64,000 bases of DNA from Cribrihabitans_A pelagius (GCF_048820915.1 NZ_JBMERR010000004.1:124001-188000); one strand, 5' to 3'. Counted from the stretch's first letter, positions 45,223 through 54,932 are shown. The notes: generated from the letters alone by a model not told the origin. Numbers and translations are program-made.

Positions 45223-46316
45223 GGGGCTGCGGGCCGGGATTGGGAAACGGCTGGGCCGCGGCTGGGCCGCGATCGCGGCGCCGGCGGGCGGCGGATGGGT
45301 TTAAGGGCAACCTAGGCCGCCTGCCCGCCCCGGCCAGCGCAGGCCCCTCCCCCACCCCGGCCGGCCCGCCCCGCGCAGCCCTCCAGCACGGCGGCGATCC
45401 GCGCGGCGGGCCAGTCCCAGGGCAGAGCCCCGGCCGCGCGGCGGCGGCGGTTAAGGCTGGTGGTGAAACGGCGCGCGGGCAGTGGCTGCGGGCAAAAGGC
45501 GAGCCCGTGCAGCCCTGCCCCCGCCGCCGCCCTCCGCGGCGGCGGGCGGGCGAAGCAGCCACCCGGCGGCGGCGGCCCCGACCGCCCCGCTGCTCATCGG
45601 CCCGGCCTTCGAAACCGCCGGCCAGCGAGACCAGGCGGGGACCGGCACCGCAGAAGACATCGGGCGTTTGCGGCGGGCTGTCCAAGGGGGCGGGCGCAAA
45701 GAATGTGACGCAATCGTCCTCGAACAGCGGCGTCTCCGGCAGCCATGGCGCGGGGGGACGAGCGCGGCGAGGATGTCCAGCCGGCCGGTTTCGAGCGCCG
45801 TGAGCGCCTCCTCCCGGTCGAAGCTATTGATGCGGACGCGCGGCCCGGCGCATTGCGGTTGCCGGGTCCGGCGGGCGGGCCGGGGCCGCAGGCTTGGCCG
45901 TGGCGGAGGCGGCGCGTTTGCACGGGCTGGCGTGGGGTATGATGGATGAGGCTTCGCTGGCCGCCAGGGTCGAGAAGTTTCCTGAGGGCCTGGACCATTT
46001 TGCAGTCAGTGCTTCGCAAGCGGCGTCTTGCGGCTTTGCCGGCCTGCCGGCGGCACGCGCCGCGGCGATGATGGAGAGCAGGTTCCTTGCCCCTGCCGCG
46101 CGGCCAGGGCGCTGCTGCCGGTCCTGCGGCCGGGGGGCCTTGAGGACGTCTTCACCAAGATCGGCATCGGCCGCAAGCACTGCAAGGCGGTGGGATTGGC
46201 GGAGGACAGCGTGGGGCAGCTCACCCGCAGAGAGCTGCCTGCCCCCGGGCGCCAAGGCGGCCAGGGTGCAGGATCAGGCTGGGGCGTGATCAGGCGGGGC
46301 GGGCTGCTGCTGTCTG
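45223..46316. other. Decayed region with no intact gene
   Basis: About 1.1 kb. Apart from a LysR remnant on the minus strand, the frames are broken and low in complexity. A plus-strand stretch near 46100-46210 reads LRPGGLEDVFTKIGIG with LTRREL further on, protein-like but short and unassigned. It may be another gene fragment. Confidence 0.5.
45590..45860 (-). pseudogene. Remnant of a LysR-type regulator, substrate-binding domain part
   Basis: On the minus strand one frame reads RVRINSFDREEALTALETGR and DILAALVPP; after a shift near 45755 another frame continues WLPETPLFEDDCVTFFAPAP and then GPRLVSLAGGFEGR. The order matches part of a LysR substrate-binding domain. No HTH-coding part was found upstream and the C-terminal part is unreadable. 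The family call is tentative. Confidence 0.4.
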
Positions 46317-47057
46317 TTATTGAAAGCTCGCCTGAAAGGACGCCGCCGTCAGCGGGACATGCGCGTCCAGCGGCGGGTGCAGTTCGAACGCTTTCGGCGC
46401 CCGGGAGAAGTTCCAGATCCGGAACAGGCACCATTCCGGCCGCCGTGCCTCGGCCACTGCCAGCTCGTTGCGGCTGATGCGGAAGGGCGTGCGCTCCCAG
46501 CCGTTTGTCGTTTTCACTTCGATCAGGCGGGGACGGCCATCGGGCGCAAAGCTGGCGACGTCATAACCCGCACCGTCGCCGTCTTCTTCAGAGACCCAGC
46601 GCACCTTGCGCGCGAGGTCGCCGCGGCCGGCGGATCGCAGCGACGCCCGCTCCTGCGCCAGCACGCATTCTTCACCCGCGCGGCCCAAGGCGCGGTTGCG
46701 CTCGTCCCGGCCTGCGACGTCGAATTTGCGGGCGACGTGTTGCATCTGCTCCAGCTCCTGCGGTGGCGGCTGGTTCGACAGCGCAGGCGGCGGCCCGATC
46801 CAGATTTGCGCTGTTTCCCGCAGGCCGCCCGCTCGTCCCAGTCCTGGGCTGCGGGCGAGCCAAGCGGGGTTCAGCGCCAGCCAGCGCGCTACCGCGTCTG
46901 CCAATGACATCTGGAAGTTGAAAGCAGGTTTATAGCCGGGAATCCAATCCTCACCGAGCGCTTTCAAGACCGCACTGATGTTCTGGTGCTTGAATTCGAC
47001 CGATCCCCCGGACCGGTTCAGGCCGTTCTCTTGGTCTGTCCAGGGCCCATTCGGCAT
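46317..47057 (-). CDS. DUF3883 domain protein, nuclease-like, possibly with N-terminal internal deletion
   Basis: 246 residues. The C-terminal DUF3883 domain (about residues 120-240) shows GRAGEECVLAQERASL, GYDVASFAPDGRPRLIEVKT and WERTPFRISRNELAVAEA. The Asp and Glu-x-Lys (IEVKT) resemble a PD-(D/E)xK nuclease core. The N-terminal part has WTDQEN and VEFKHQNISAVLKALGEDWI. From memory, homologues have about 30 more residues between these two blocks, so an in-frame deletion is possible. Such stand-alone genes are usually accessory; function unknown. Confidence 0.7.
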   Translation of the reverse strand: MPNGPWTDQENGLNRSGGSVEFKHQNISAVLKALGEDWIPGYKPAFNFQMSLADAVARWLALNPAWLARSPGLGRAGGLRETAQIWIGPPPALSNQPPPQELEQMQHVARKFDVAGRDERNRALGRAGEECVLAQERASLRSAGRGDLARKVRWVSEEDGDGAGYDVASFAPDGRPRLIEVKTTNGWERTPFRISRNELAVAEARRPEWCLFRIWNFSRAPKAFELHPPLDAHVPLTAASFQASFQ

Positions 47058-47099
47058 CCGGCCAGGCTATGCGGGAAAAGTCCTTTTGTCATCAGGGTT

Positions 47100-48598
47100 T
47101 TATTGCAAAAGTCCGACCGCAGGTATTGTTGCAGCGACCCTATCCGGAGTGGCGGACCCGTTCGGGAAGCGCCGGATCCCGCCGGTTTCCGGGTCGCCGG
47201 CGGGGATCTGGTTGTTGCCCATGCCCTCGAAATCGCCCGCGATGCTGCCGCCGCCGCCGGTCTGGATCCAGACCAGGCCGGTGCTGTCCGCGTGCAACCC
47301 GTCGGGCGAGTTGAAAAGGCTGCCGGAGTTGATGTTGCCGGGCCCGGCACAGGGCGTGCCGGAATGCGCGCCCGGGTTGCCCGCCAAAACGTGGAGATCC
47401 CACGCGAAGGCCTCCGCGCCGTCGTCCCCGCCCGACGGACGCAAGCGCACGATCTGGCCGTACTTGTCGGTCTCCCGCGGGTTGGGTGCGTTCGCGGTCA
47501 TCGGATCGCCCCCGGCATTGGCCTTGACCGTGCCGCCGTTGCCCGAAACGCCGCGGCGGCTGTTGCTGGTCAGGCAGCAACAGGCCTCGGGCGCGGTGTG
47601 CTTAACGGGTGTGCTCCTGGGATCCGGGGGATCTATCTCGGCGATATAGCCCGCGTTGCGGCTCGTTGGGATTGCGGGACACGCCGAAGCGCGGATCATG
47701 GATGCGGTAGTTGTAATCCCAGCCCGCCTCGGAGAGGCCGCAGCGCGCGTAGCCGCCGGCATGCGGCTCGGTCTCCGGCAGGCCTTCGGCGGCGCCGGAA
47801 CAGCCGTGGAAGTTTTCCTCGCAGGTCAGATGGGTGCCCCGCGGCGTGCTGCCTGAGCCGCAGTTGCTGAAGGGGCCCAGCGACTGCGTCCCGGACGGAC
47901 CGGCACCGGTCTGCAGCAGCGCGCTCCCTGCCGCGTGCCCGTCGAATGCCATCACCGTATTGCGGGTGATGCGGCGGTTGCAGGGGCTGTCCGCCACGAC
48001 CGACCAGCCGGTCTCACCTTCCGCGATCTCCATGACCGCCACGCCCTGAAAATTCTGCAGCCGCAGAACCTCATCACCCGGGGCCGGGACCACGTCGTCC
48101 CCGTTCTCCGCGGGCGGGGGGCCAAGGTCGATGCCGTTGTTGCTGTATTCGCTGGTGACCACCAGGATCTCGCGGCCGCCGATGGCGAACAGCTCCATCC
48201 CGTCGGTGTTCTCGCCGAAGACGCGGTCAGACCATTCGGTCGAGACGGGTGCCGCATCGAACTCCGGCGCGCCGGAGAACAGCGGATCGCCCCAGCGCAG
48301 CAGCACGCCCCAGGTGCAGCCCTCGGGGACATGGACCGTGCCCGTCCGTCTGAATGGCGGTCTGCCCGAAGGGAAACCGCGCGGCGCCCTGCGCGAGGGT
48401 TGTGCCGCCCTTGAGCATCCCGGAGCCCATCACCGCCGCGCCGGACCTGAAGGCGAGGGTGCCGCCGAGAAATCCGCTGCCTGCGATCGCGCGCTCTACG
48501 GCCCGGTCGAAGTCCTGCGTCTTGGGGCGCGGGAAGTTCTCCTCGTCCCACTCGCCCGACGGCATTCTCCGTATTCGAGCGGTTTCTCGCAGGGTCAT
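47100..48598 (-). pseudogene. Broken PhoX-family alkaline phosphatase-like gene
   Basis: Three frames together give parts of a DUF839/PhoX protein. The first (from 48598) carries the start and FDRAVERAIAGSGFLGGTLA. After a shift near 48310-48340, the second has LLRWGDPLFSGAPEF, GRGTHLTCEEN-like PRGTHLTCEENFHGC and WDYNYRIHDPRFGVSRNP. After a shift near 47660, the third reads AGYIAEIDPPDPRSTPVKHT, CCCLTSNSRRGVSGN, KYGQIVRLRPSGGD and FNSPDGLHAD. About 150 residues expected between PVKHT and CCCLT seem missing, and the end is truncated. PhoX enzymes are exported calcium-dependent phosphatases. Confidence 0.8.
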
Positions 48599-48798
48599 CG
48601 CTGGCTCCCTGCCGGCCCGGTCCGGCCGCAGCGATCACGCGCCGCGGCCAACGCGGGCACCCTGCAGTATCGAGCGCAACACTTAGATGACGGCTGACCG
48701 CCGGCCGCGCGATGGCCCGGGACACCGCCAATCATGCGGCCGCATATACTGCTGGAAATCATCGGACACGTGGCACGTTCCGTCCAGGTCGCGAAAAG

Positions 48799-48888
48799 TG
48801 GCGGGGAGACAGGGATTCGAACCCTGGGAACGCTCTCACGTTCAACGGTTTTCAAGACCGCCGCATTCGACCACTCTGCCACCTCCCC
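48799..48888 (-). tRNA. tRNA-Ser (anticodon TGA)
   Basis: Read on the minus strand, a 90-base cloverleaf runs from GGGGAGG to TCTCCCC plus G and an encoded CCA. The anticodon loop is CTTGAAA between GGCGGT and ACCG, giving anticodon TGA. The long variable arm (AACGTGAGAGCGTT) and the T-arm CAGGGTTCGAATCCCTG are typical of serine tRNAs. Confidence 0.95.
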
Positions 48889-49140
48889 GGTCCGCCTGCG
48901 GTTTAGGACGCATGCCGCGGGCTGGCAAGGGGAAATAAGGAGGCAAGACCGGGCGCGCCGTCCCGTGCAGGCGCGCGGATTCATGCCGCCCGCTGCACAG
49001 GCTCCTCTGCCGGGGCCGGTCAGGGTTTTCATGCTCAAGCGGGCAGGCTATGATCCGCGCAAGCGAAAAAGGACCGGAAAATCCGGACGCTTGCGCGCAG
49101 CGGCGCGGCGGGTGCAGGCGAGACAGGCAAGGAAGACAGC

Positions 49141-50097
49141 ATGACGAACCCCAATCCTGCCCGAAATCAGGCTGGAAAACAGGACGGAAACCTGGCGGAC
49201 GGCCAGGGCCGGCAATCCTCCGCCGCCGGGCGCGGGCGCAATGCGCGGCGTGTGGCCGCCGTTGCCGGGCTGCTGCTGGCGGCGGGCTGCGCGGACGGCC
49301 CGCAGCTGCCGTTCCTGCAAGCCAAGGACAAACCCGTCACCCAATCCAGCAGCACCCGGCTGGTGGAGCGCGACGTGGAGGCGCCGGAGGTGTTCCAGGT
49401 GACCGAAGCGGGGCTCTGGGACGGGCGGCCCTCGGTGGGCGGCGTCTGGGTTGCGCATCCCGGCACCAAGGAACCCGAGCGGGTGATCATCCGCAACAAC
49501 GCCAACGGCCAGTTCGTGATCGGCGCCCTGTTCCGCCGGGAGCGGGAAATCCCGGGGCCGCGGATTCAGGCGTCCTCGGACGCGGCGGCAGCGCTTGGCA
49601 TGCTGGCGGGGGCGCCGGTGGAGCTGAACGTGACCGCGCTGCGCCGGGAGGCCGTGGAGGACTCGCCGCCCGGGGAGGCGCTCGACGCCTCCGCAGCTGC
49701 AGATACGGCGGAGGAGAGCGATGCCGCCCTCGCGGCGGAAGCTGCAGCTGCGGTCACCGCGACCGCGCTCGACCCCGCCCCCGCGGCCGCCCCGGCAGAG
49801 GCCGCAGCCGCAGCTCCGGTCCCGGCCGCCGCCCCGGCCCCGCCGAAACCGCAGGCCTCCGGCCTGGACAAACCCTATATTCAGATCGGGATCTTCAGCA
49901 TCGAGGCCAATGCCGAACGCACCGCGGACATGATGCGCGGCGCGGGCATGGTGCCTTCGGTGCTGGAACAGAGCTCGAGCGGGAAGACCTTCTGGCGCGT
50001 GCTGGTCGGTCCCGCACAAAATAAATCCGAACGCAGCCAATTGCTCAACAGCGTAAAGGACACCGGATTTTCGGATGCCTATGCCGTCTCCAACTAA
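49141..50097 (+). CDS. SPOR-domain lipoprotein-like cell-wall protein
   Basis: 318 residues. The N-terminus has a basic region (GRNARR) and VAAVAGLLLAAGC, a plausible lipobox with cysteine near residue 50. Residues 80-170 hold a conserved globular part (LWDGRPSVGGVWVAHP). After an Ala/Pro-rich linker comes a C-terminal SPOR domain from about residue 245 (YIQIGIFSIEANAERTADMM to FWRVLVGP), which binds denuded septal peptidoglycan. The next gene, a D,D-carboxypeptidase, overlaps its end, so both likely act on the cell wall. An AAGGAAG precedes the start. Confidence 0.85.
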   Translation: MTNPNPARNQAGKQDGNLADGQGRQSSAAGRGRNARRVAAVAGLLLAAGCADGPQLPFLQAKDKPVTQSSSTRLVERDVEAPEVFQVTEAGLWDGRPSVGGVWVAHPGTKEPERVIIRNNANGQFVIGALFRREREIPGPRIQASSDAAAALGMLAGAPVELNVTALRREAVEDSPPGEALDASAAADTAEESDAALAAEAAAAVTATALDPAPAAAPAEAAAAAPVPAAAPAPPKPQASGLDKPYIQIGIFSIEANAERTADMMRGAGMVPSVLEQSSSGKTFWRVLVGPAQNKSERSQLLNSVKDTGFSDAYAVSN

Positions 50098-51349
50098 GAC
50101 CGTCTCCGCCCGCGCCCGTGGCGCGCTCTTTCCTGCCCGCCTGCGCGGCGCGATTGCCCCTGCCCGCCTGGGCGGCGCTCTGGCCCCTGTGCTGCGGCTG
50201 AGCCTGGCCGCGAGCCTGTCGCTTGGCCTCTCTGCCCTGGCCGCCGCCGCCTTCGAGACCAAGGCGCGGGCCGCTTTCGTGCTGGACCAGGGCACCGACA
50301 CGGTGCTCTTGTCGAAAAACGCCGAGGAGCCGCTGCCGCCCGCCTCGATGTCCAAGCTGATGACGCTTTATGTCGCCTTCGAGGCGCTGCGCGACGGGCG
50401 GCTGACGCTGGACGAGCGGCTGCCGGTGAGCGAGCATGCAATGAGCTATGGCGGCTCCACCATGTTCCTGGACACCACCGACCGGGTCCGGGTCGAGGAT
50501 CTGCTGCGCGGCATCATCGTGCTGTCGGGCAACGACGCCTGCGTGGTGATCGCCGAGGCGCTGAGCCCGGATGGCTCCGAGGCGGGCTTTGCCCGCTACA
50601 TGACCAAGCGCGCCGAGGACATGGGCATGGAGAACTCCAACTTCGCCAATTCCAACGGCTGGCCCGCGGCCGGGCACCGGATGTCGGTGGAGGATCTGGC
50701 GATCCTGGCCGAGCGGCTGATCGAGGATTTTCCGGAATATTACCCGCTGTTTGCCGAGAGCAGGTTTGAATTCGACGGCCGCGCGCCCTCAAATACCCGC
50801 AACCGCAACCCGCTTTTGAAGCTGGGGATCGGCGCGGACGGGCTGAAGACGGGGCATACCGAGGAAGCGGGTTACGGCCTTGTCGGCTCGGCCAAGCAGG
50901 GTGACCGGCGGGTGATTTTCGTGATCTCCGGCATGCCCAGCACCGCCGCCCGCGCCGAGGAGGCGGAGGCAATGGTCAACTGGTCGTTTCGCCAATTTGC
51001 CAAGAAGACCGTCGCCAAGGCAGGCGTCGCCGTCGCGGAGGCCGAGATCTGGCGCGGCGCCCAGCAATCGGTAGGACTGGTGCCGACCGAGGACCTGGAG
51101 ATCCTGCTCCCCGCGCTGTCCGATGACAAGATCGAGGCCGAGGTGGTCTATACCGGCCCGGTGGATGCGCCGGTGACCAAGGGGCAGCCGCTGGCCGAAC
51201 TGGTGCTGAAGCCCGAGGAGCTGCCCGAGGTGCGCCTGCCGCTGGTGGCCGAGAAGGACGTGCCAGCGGGCGGCTTTGCGGTGCGGGTGAAGACCGCGGC
51301 ACAGGTGCTGGTGAAACGCTTCCTGCAGGGTCCCGGGGACGCTTCGTGA
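50075..51349 (+). CDS. dacC: D-alanyl-D-alanine carboxypeptidase (penicillin-binding protein, S11 type)
   Basis: 424 residues. A signal region (LRLSLAASLSLGLSALAAAA) precedes the mature start. The active-site triad motifs are in place: SMSK near residue 90, SGN near residue 150 and KTG near residue 270. A C-terminal DacC-type domain (EAEVVYTGPVDAPVTKGQPL) follows. It trims the terminal D-Ala of peptidoglycan in the periplasm. The start overlaps the SPOR gene by 23 bases; its TGA overlaps the tmk start. The symbol is by type only. Confidence 0.92.
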   Translation: MPMPSPTKTVSARARGALFPARLRGAIAPARLGGALAPVLRLSLAASLSLGLSALAAAAFETKARAAFVLDQGTDTVLLSKNAEEPLPPASMSKLMTLYVAFEALRDGRLTLDERLPVSEHAMSYGGSTMFLDTTDRVRVEDLLRGIIVLSGNDACVVIAEALSPDGSEAGFARYMTKRAEDMGMENSNFANSNGWPAAGHRMSVEDLAILAERLIEDFPEYYPLFAESRFEFDGRAPSNTRNRNPLLKLGIGADGLKTGHTEEAGYGLVGSAKQGDRRVIFVISGMPSTAARAEEAEAMVNWSFRQFAKKTVAKAGVAVAEAEIWRGAQQSVGLVPTEDLEILLPALSDDKIEAEVVYTGPVDAPVTKGQPLAELVLKPEELPEVRLPLVAEKDVPAGGFAVRVKTAAQVLVKRFLQGPGDAS

Positions 51350-52017
51350 GCACGCAAGATCCTGGCGGCACGGCGGCACCGCTGCCGCGCGGCCTGTTCA
51401 TCACCTTCGAGGGCATCGACGGCTCCGGCAAGTCGACCCAGTGCCGGATGCTGGCCGAGGCCCTGCACGCGGGCGGCCGCGACGTGGTGCTGACGCGCGA
51501 GCCCGGCGGCTCGCCCGGGGCGGAGGAAATCCGCCGCCTGGTGCTGGAAGGCGACCCGGACCGCTGGTCGGCGGAAACCGAGCTGTTGCTGTTCACCGCG
51601 GCGCGGCGCGACCACTTGGAGCGCACCATCGAACCTGCCCTCGCGGCGGGCAAGGTGGTGATCTGCGACCGCTTTGCCGACAGCACCCGGATGTATCAGG
51701 GGCTGTCGCGCGGGAACTTGCGCGCCGCGGTGGACCAGCTGCACGCGCTGATGATCGGGCGCGAGCCGGATCTGACCATCCTGATCGACATGGACCCGGC
51801 CGCGGGCCTGGCCCGAGCCAAGGGCCGCCAGGGCCATGAGGAGCGGTTCGAGGATTTCGGCGTGGAGCTGCAGGAAAAGATGCGCGCGGGTTTCCTGGCG
51901 CTGGCGCAGGAGTTTGCGCCCCGCTTCCGCACCGTCGATGGCGCCCGCCCGGCCGAGGCGGTGGCCGCGGACGTGCGCGCGCTGGCGGATCGGGCATTGA
52001 AGGACATGGCTGGATGA
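51346..52017 (+). CDS. tmk: Thymidylate kinase
   Basis: 223 residues. The P-loop FEGIDGSGKSTQCRML, the DR motif VICDRFADSTRMYQG and TREPGGSPGAEEIRRL are diagnostic. It phosphorylates dTMP to dTDP. It overlaps the carboxypeptidase stop and the holB start by four bases each, so it is in a translationally coupled operon. Confidence 0.96.
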   Translation: MSTQDPGGTAAPLPRGLFITFEGIDGSGKSTQCRMLAEALHAGGRDVVLTREPGGSPGAEEIRRLVLEGDPDRWSAETELLLFTAARRDHLERTIEPALAAGKVVICDRFADSTRMYQGLSRGNLRAAVDQLHALMIGREPDLTILIDMDPAAGLARAKGRQGHEERFEDFGVELQEKMRAGFLALAQEFAPRFRTVDGARPAEAVAADVRALADRALKDMAG

Positions 52018-53132
52018 GCACCCCCGACGAGCTGCCCCGCGCCGATCAGGCCGAAGGCGCGCCGCACCCGCGCGAAACGCAGCGCCTGTTCGGGCAAGCG
52101 CAGGCGGAGCGTGATTTCCTGACCGCCTACAACTCGGACCGGCTGCACCATGCCTGGCTGCTGACCGGCCCGCAGGGCGTCGGCAAGGCGACGCTGGCCT
52201 GGCGCATCGCGCGCTTCCTGCTGGCAACGCCTCCGGCGGAGGACGGTCTGTTTGGCGCGCCGCCGCCGCCCGTCACGCTGGAGATCAGCCCCGAGCACCC
52301 GGTTTCCCACCGCATCCAGGCTCTGGCGGAACCGGGGCTGGCGGTGATCACCCGCAGCTACAACGACAAGGAAAGGCTGCGCGGCGAAATCGTGGTGGAG
52401 GATATTCGCGCGCTCAATCGGTTCTTTGGCCTCTCGGCCACCGACGGGGGGCGCCGGGTGGTGATTGTCGATGCCGCCAACGAGATGAACGTGAGCGCGG
52501 CCAACGCGCTTCTGAAGATGCTGGAGGAGCCGCCCGCGCGCACCACGCTCCTGCTGATCTCGCACCAGCCCTCGCGGCTGCTGCCGACGATCCGCTCGCG
52601 CTGCCGCACCCTGCGGCTGGGGCCGCTTTCGCCCGCCGACATGCAGGCGGCGCTGGTGCAATCGGGTGTCGAGATGCCTGCCGAGATGGAACATCTCGCG
52701 GCGCTGGCGGGCGGGTCGGTCGGGGCGGCGCTCAGGCTCATAAACCTCGGCGGGCTGAAGATCTACGCCGAGCTGGTGCAGATACTGGAGTCACTGCCGC
52801 GGCTGGACCGGCAACGGGCGATGGCGCTGGCCGAGGCCGCCGCCCAGCGCGGCCAGGCGGCGCGCTTCGAGCTTCTGCTGTCGCTGGTGGAGATGGCGCT
52901 GGCCCGGCTCGCGCGCACAGGGGCCACCGGTGCTCCGCCAGCGCCCGAGGCGGCAGCGGGGGAGGCCGCCGTTCTGGCCCGCCTGGCGCCCGATCCGCAG
53001 AAGGGGCGGGCCTGGGCGGACTTGTCGGCCGAGGCTACGGCGCGCGCGCGTCATGGCCAGGCGGTGAACCTTGACCCCGCAGCACTTGTCCTAGATACGG
53101 TTTTCAAGATGCAGGACACCGCGTCGCGCTGA
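52014..53132 (+). CDS. holB: DNA polymerase III subunit delta prime
   Basis: 372 residues, clamp-loader AAA+ fold. Visible are HHAWLLTGPQGVGKATLAWR (Walker A), VVIVDAANEMNVSAANALLKMLEEPP and SRLLPTIRSRCRTLRL (sensor and SRC motif). No zinc cysteine cluster of the usual type is seen. The tmk-holB-tatD order is widely conserved in bacteria and supports the call. Confidence 0.94.
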   Translation: MSTPDELPRADQAEGAPHPRETQRLFGQAQAERDFLTAYNSDRLHHAWLLTGPQGVGKATLAWRIARFLLATPPAEDGLFGAPPPPVTLEISPEHPVSHRIQALAEPGLAVITRSYNDKERLRGEIVVEDIRALNRFFGLSATDGGRRVVIVDAANEMNVSAANALLKMLEEPPARTTLLLISHQPSRLLPTIRSRCRTLRLGPLSPADMQAALVQSGVEMPAEMEHLAALAGGSVGAALRLINLGGLKIYAELVQILESLPRLDRQRAMALAEAAAQRGQAARFELLLSLVEMALARLARTGATGAPPAPEAAAGEAAVLARLAPDPQKGRAWADLSAEATARARHGQAVNLDPAALVLDTVFKMQDTASR

Positions 53133-53188
53133 CAGGCGCCGGACGCCGGTGCCCCACGCCGCGCAAGTGCAAGGCCAGCAGAGGACCC

Positions 53189-54022
53189 ATGACCGAGACT
53201 TCCCCCCAGACTTCTTCCCAGACACCGCCCCGGATCACCGACAGCCATTGCCACCTGGACTTCCCCGATTTCGAGGGCCAGCTGGAGCAGGTGATCGCCC
53301 GCGCCGCCGAGGCCGGGGTGACGCGGATGGTGACGATCTGCACCAAGCTGAGGAACGAGCCGTCGGTGCGCGCCATCGCCGAGGCGCATGCGCCGGTGTT
53401 CTACGCCGCGGGCACCCACCCGATGAGCGCCGCTGACGAACCGCTGGCGACGGTGGACGAGCTGATGGCACTGGCGAAACACCCGAAGTTTGTCGGCATC
53501 GGCGAGACCGGGCTGGACTACCACTACACCGCCGACAGCGCTTCGGTGCAGCAAAAGTCCCTGCGCGTCCATATCGAGGCCGCGCGGGAGACCGGCCTGC
53601 CGCTCATCATTCACGCCCGCGCCGCCGATGACGACATGGCGCGCATCCTGGCGGAGGAAATGAAGAACGGCGCCTATTCCTGCGTCATGCATTGCTTTTC
53701 GTCCTCCGCCGAACTGGCGCGGGCAGCGTTGGACCTTGGGTTCTACCTGTCGATGTCGGGCATTGCGGCCTTCCCCAAGAGCCGCGAGCTGCGCGAGATC
53801 TTTGCCGCCGCGCCCGCGGACCGCATCCTGGTGGAGACCGACGCGCCCTACCTCGCCCCGCCGCCCTACCGCGGCAAGCGCAACGAACCGGCCTATACCG
53901 CCCATACCGCCAGGGCGGGCGCCGAGGCTTTGGGCATGGAGTATGCCGCCTTTGCCGCCCAGACCCAGGCCAATTTCGACCGGCTGTTCCGGAAGGCCGC
54001 GCAGTACGAGGCCGCCGCCTGA
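53189..54022 (+). CDS. tatD: TatD-family metal-dependent DNase/hydrolase
   Basis: 277 residues. Metal-binding motifs are ITDSHCHLDFPDF at the start, GIGETGLDYHY, PLIIHARAA, HCFSSSAELARA and the late LVETDAPYLAPPPYRGKRNEP. This is the YcfH/TatD branch of the amidohydrolase TIM barrel, with 3'-5' exonuclease activity known in relatives. Its TGA overlaps the ATG of the MBL gene that follows. Confidence 0.94.
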   Translation: MTETSPQTSSQTPPRITDSHCHLDFPDFEGQLEQVIARAAEAGVTRMVTICTKLRNEPSVRAIAEAHAPVFYAAGTHPMSAADEPLATVDELMALAKHPKFVGIGETGLDYHYTADSASVQQKSLRVHIEAARETGLPLIIHARAADDDMARILAEEMKNGAYSCVMHCFSSSAELARAALDLGFYLSMSGIAAFPKSRELREIFAAAPADRILVETDAPYLAPPPYRGKRNEPAYTAHTARAGAEALGMEYAAFAAQTQANFDRLFRKAAQYEAAA

Positions 54023-54819
54023 TGGGAGAGCTGCGCTTCACCATCCTTGGCTCGGGGTCCTCGGGCGGGGTGCCGCGGATCGGCGGGCACTGGGGCGATT
54101 GCGACCCGGAGAACCCCAAGAACCAGCGCCGCCGCTGCTCCATGCTGGTCGAGCGCGAAGGGCCGAAGGGTACCACCAAGGTGCTGATCGACACCACGCC
54201 CGACATGCGCAGCCAGCTTCTGGACAGCGGCACCGGCGAGCTGGACGCCGTTGTCTACACCCATTCGCACGCCGACCACATGCACGGGCTGGACGATCTG
54301 CGGATGGTCTATTTCAACACCCGCACCCGCATCCCCGTTTATGCCGACGGCGATACCCAGAACGACCTGTTGTCGCGCTTTGGCTATGCTTTCGTGCAGC
54401 CCGAGGGCTCGCCCTACCCGCCGATCCTGGAACTGCGCAGCATCGACGGCCCCTTCACGGTGAGCGGTGTCGGCGGCAAGATCGGCTTCCGCCCCTTCGA
54501 GGTCGAACATGGCTCGATCGGCGCGCTGGGGTTCCGCATCGGCGGACTCGCCTATTTGCCGGATGTTTCGAAAATCCCCGACAGCGCCCTGCCCGCGCTG
54601 CGCGGCCTGGACTGCTGGATTCTCGACGCGCTGCGGCGCACCCCGCATCCGACCCATTTCAGTTACCCCGAAGCGATGGAGTGGTTCCGCCGCATGGCGC
54701 CCAAGCGCGGGGTGCTGACCAACATGCATATCGACATGGATTACGCCACCGTCGAGGCAGAGACCCCGGACCACATCACGCCCGCCTATGACGGCATGGT
54801 GATCCGCTACAAGATCTGA
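54022..54819 (+). CDS. MBL-fold phosphodiesterase, PhnP-like
   Basis: 265 residues. The start TILGSGSSGGVPRIGGHWGD and metal motif THSHADHMHGLDDLR are those of PhnP-type cyclic phosphodiesterases. Later ligands appear in YLPDVSKIP, LDALRRTPHPTHFS and LTNMHIDMDY. The gene regularly follows tatD in alphaproteobacteria, where it is annotated only as MBL-fold hydrolase; the substrate is unknown. It is the last gene of this operon, with a hairpin directly after the stop. Confidence 0.9.
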   Translation: MGELRFTILGSGSSGGVPRIGGHWGDCDPENPKNQRRRCSMLVEREGPKGTTKVLIDTTPDMRSQLLDSGTGELDAVVYTHSHADHMHGLDDLRMVYFNTRTRIPVYADGDTQNDLLSRFGYAFVQPEGSPYPPILELRSIDGPFTVSGVGGKIGFRPFEVEHGSIGALGFRIGGLAYLPDVSKIPDSALPALRGLDCWILDALRRTPHPTHFSYPEAMEWFRRMAPKRGVLTNMHIDMDYATVEAETPDHITPAYDGMVIRYKI

Positions 54820-54822
54820 GCC

Positions 54823-54854
54823 GCCTCCGCCCGCGCCCGCGCCCGGGCGGAGGC
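54823..54854 (+). terminator. Hairpin terminator after the tmk-holB-tatD-MBL operon
   Basis: GCCTCCGCCCG (54823-54833) pairs perfectly over 11 bases with CGGGCGGAGGC (54844-54854), around a ten-base loop. It starts four bases after the stop codon. No clear T-run follows. Confidence 0.65.
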
Positions 54855-54932
54855 CACTTCTACTGAGTGAATTTCCTTGCCGGCGCCCCTGCCCCGCGCG
54901 CCCTCCCGGCGGCTGCCGCATTTTGAGGCCCC

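Noticed and set aside
48799..48888. Attachment site of an integrated element at tRNA-Ser
   Set aside because: No integrase gene and no second copy of the tRNA end were seen in the window.
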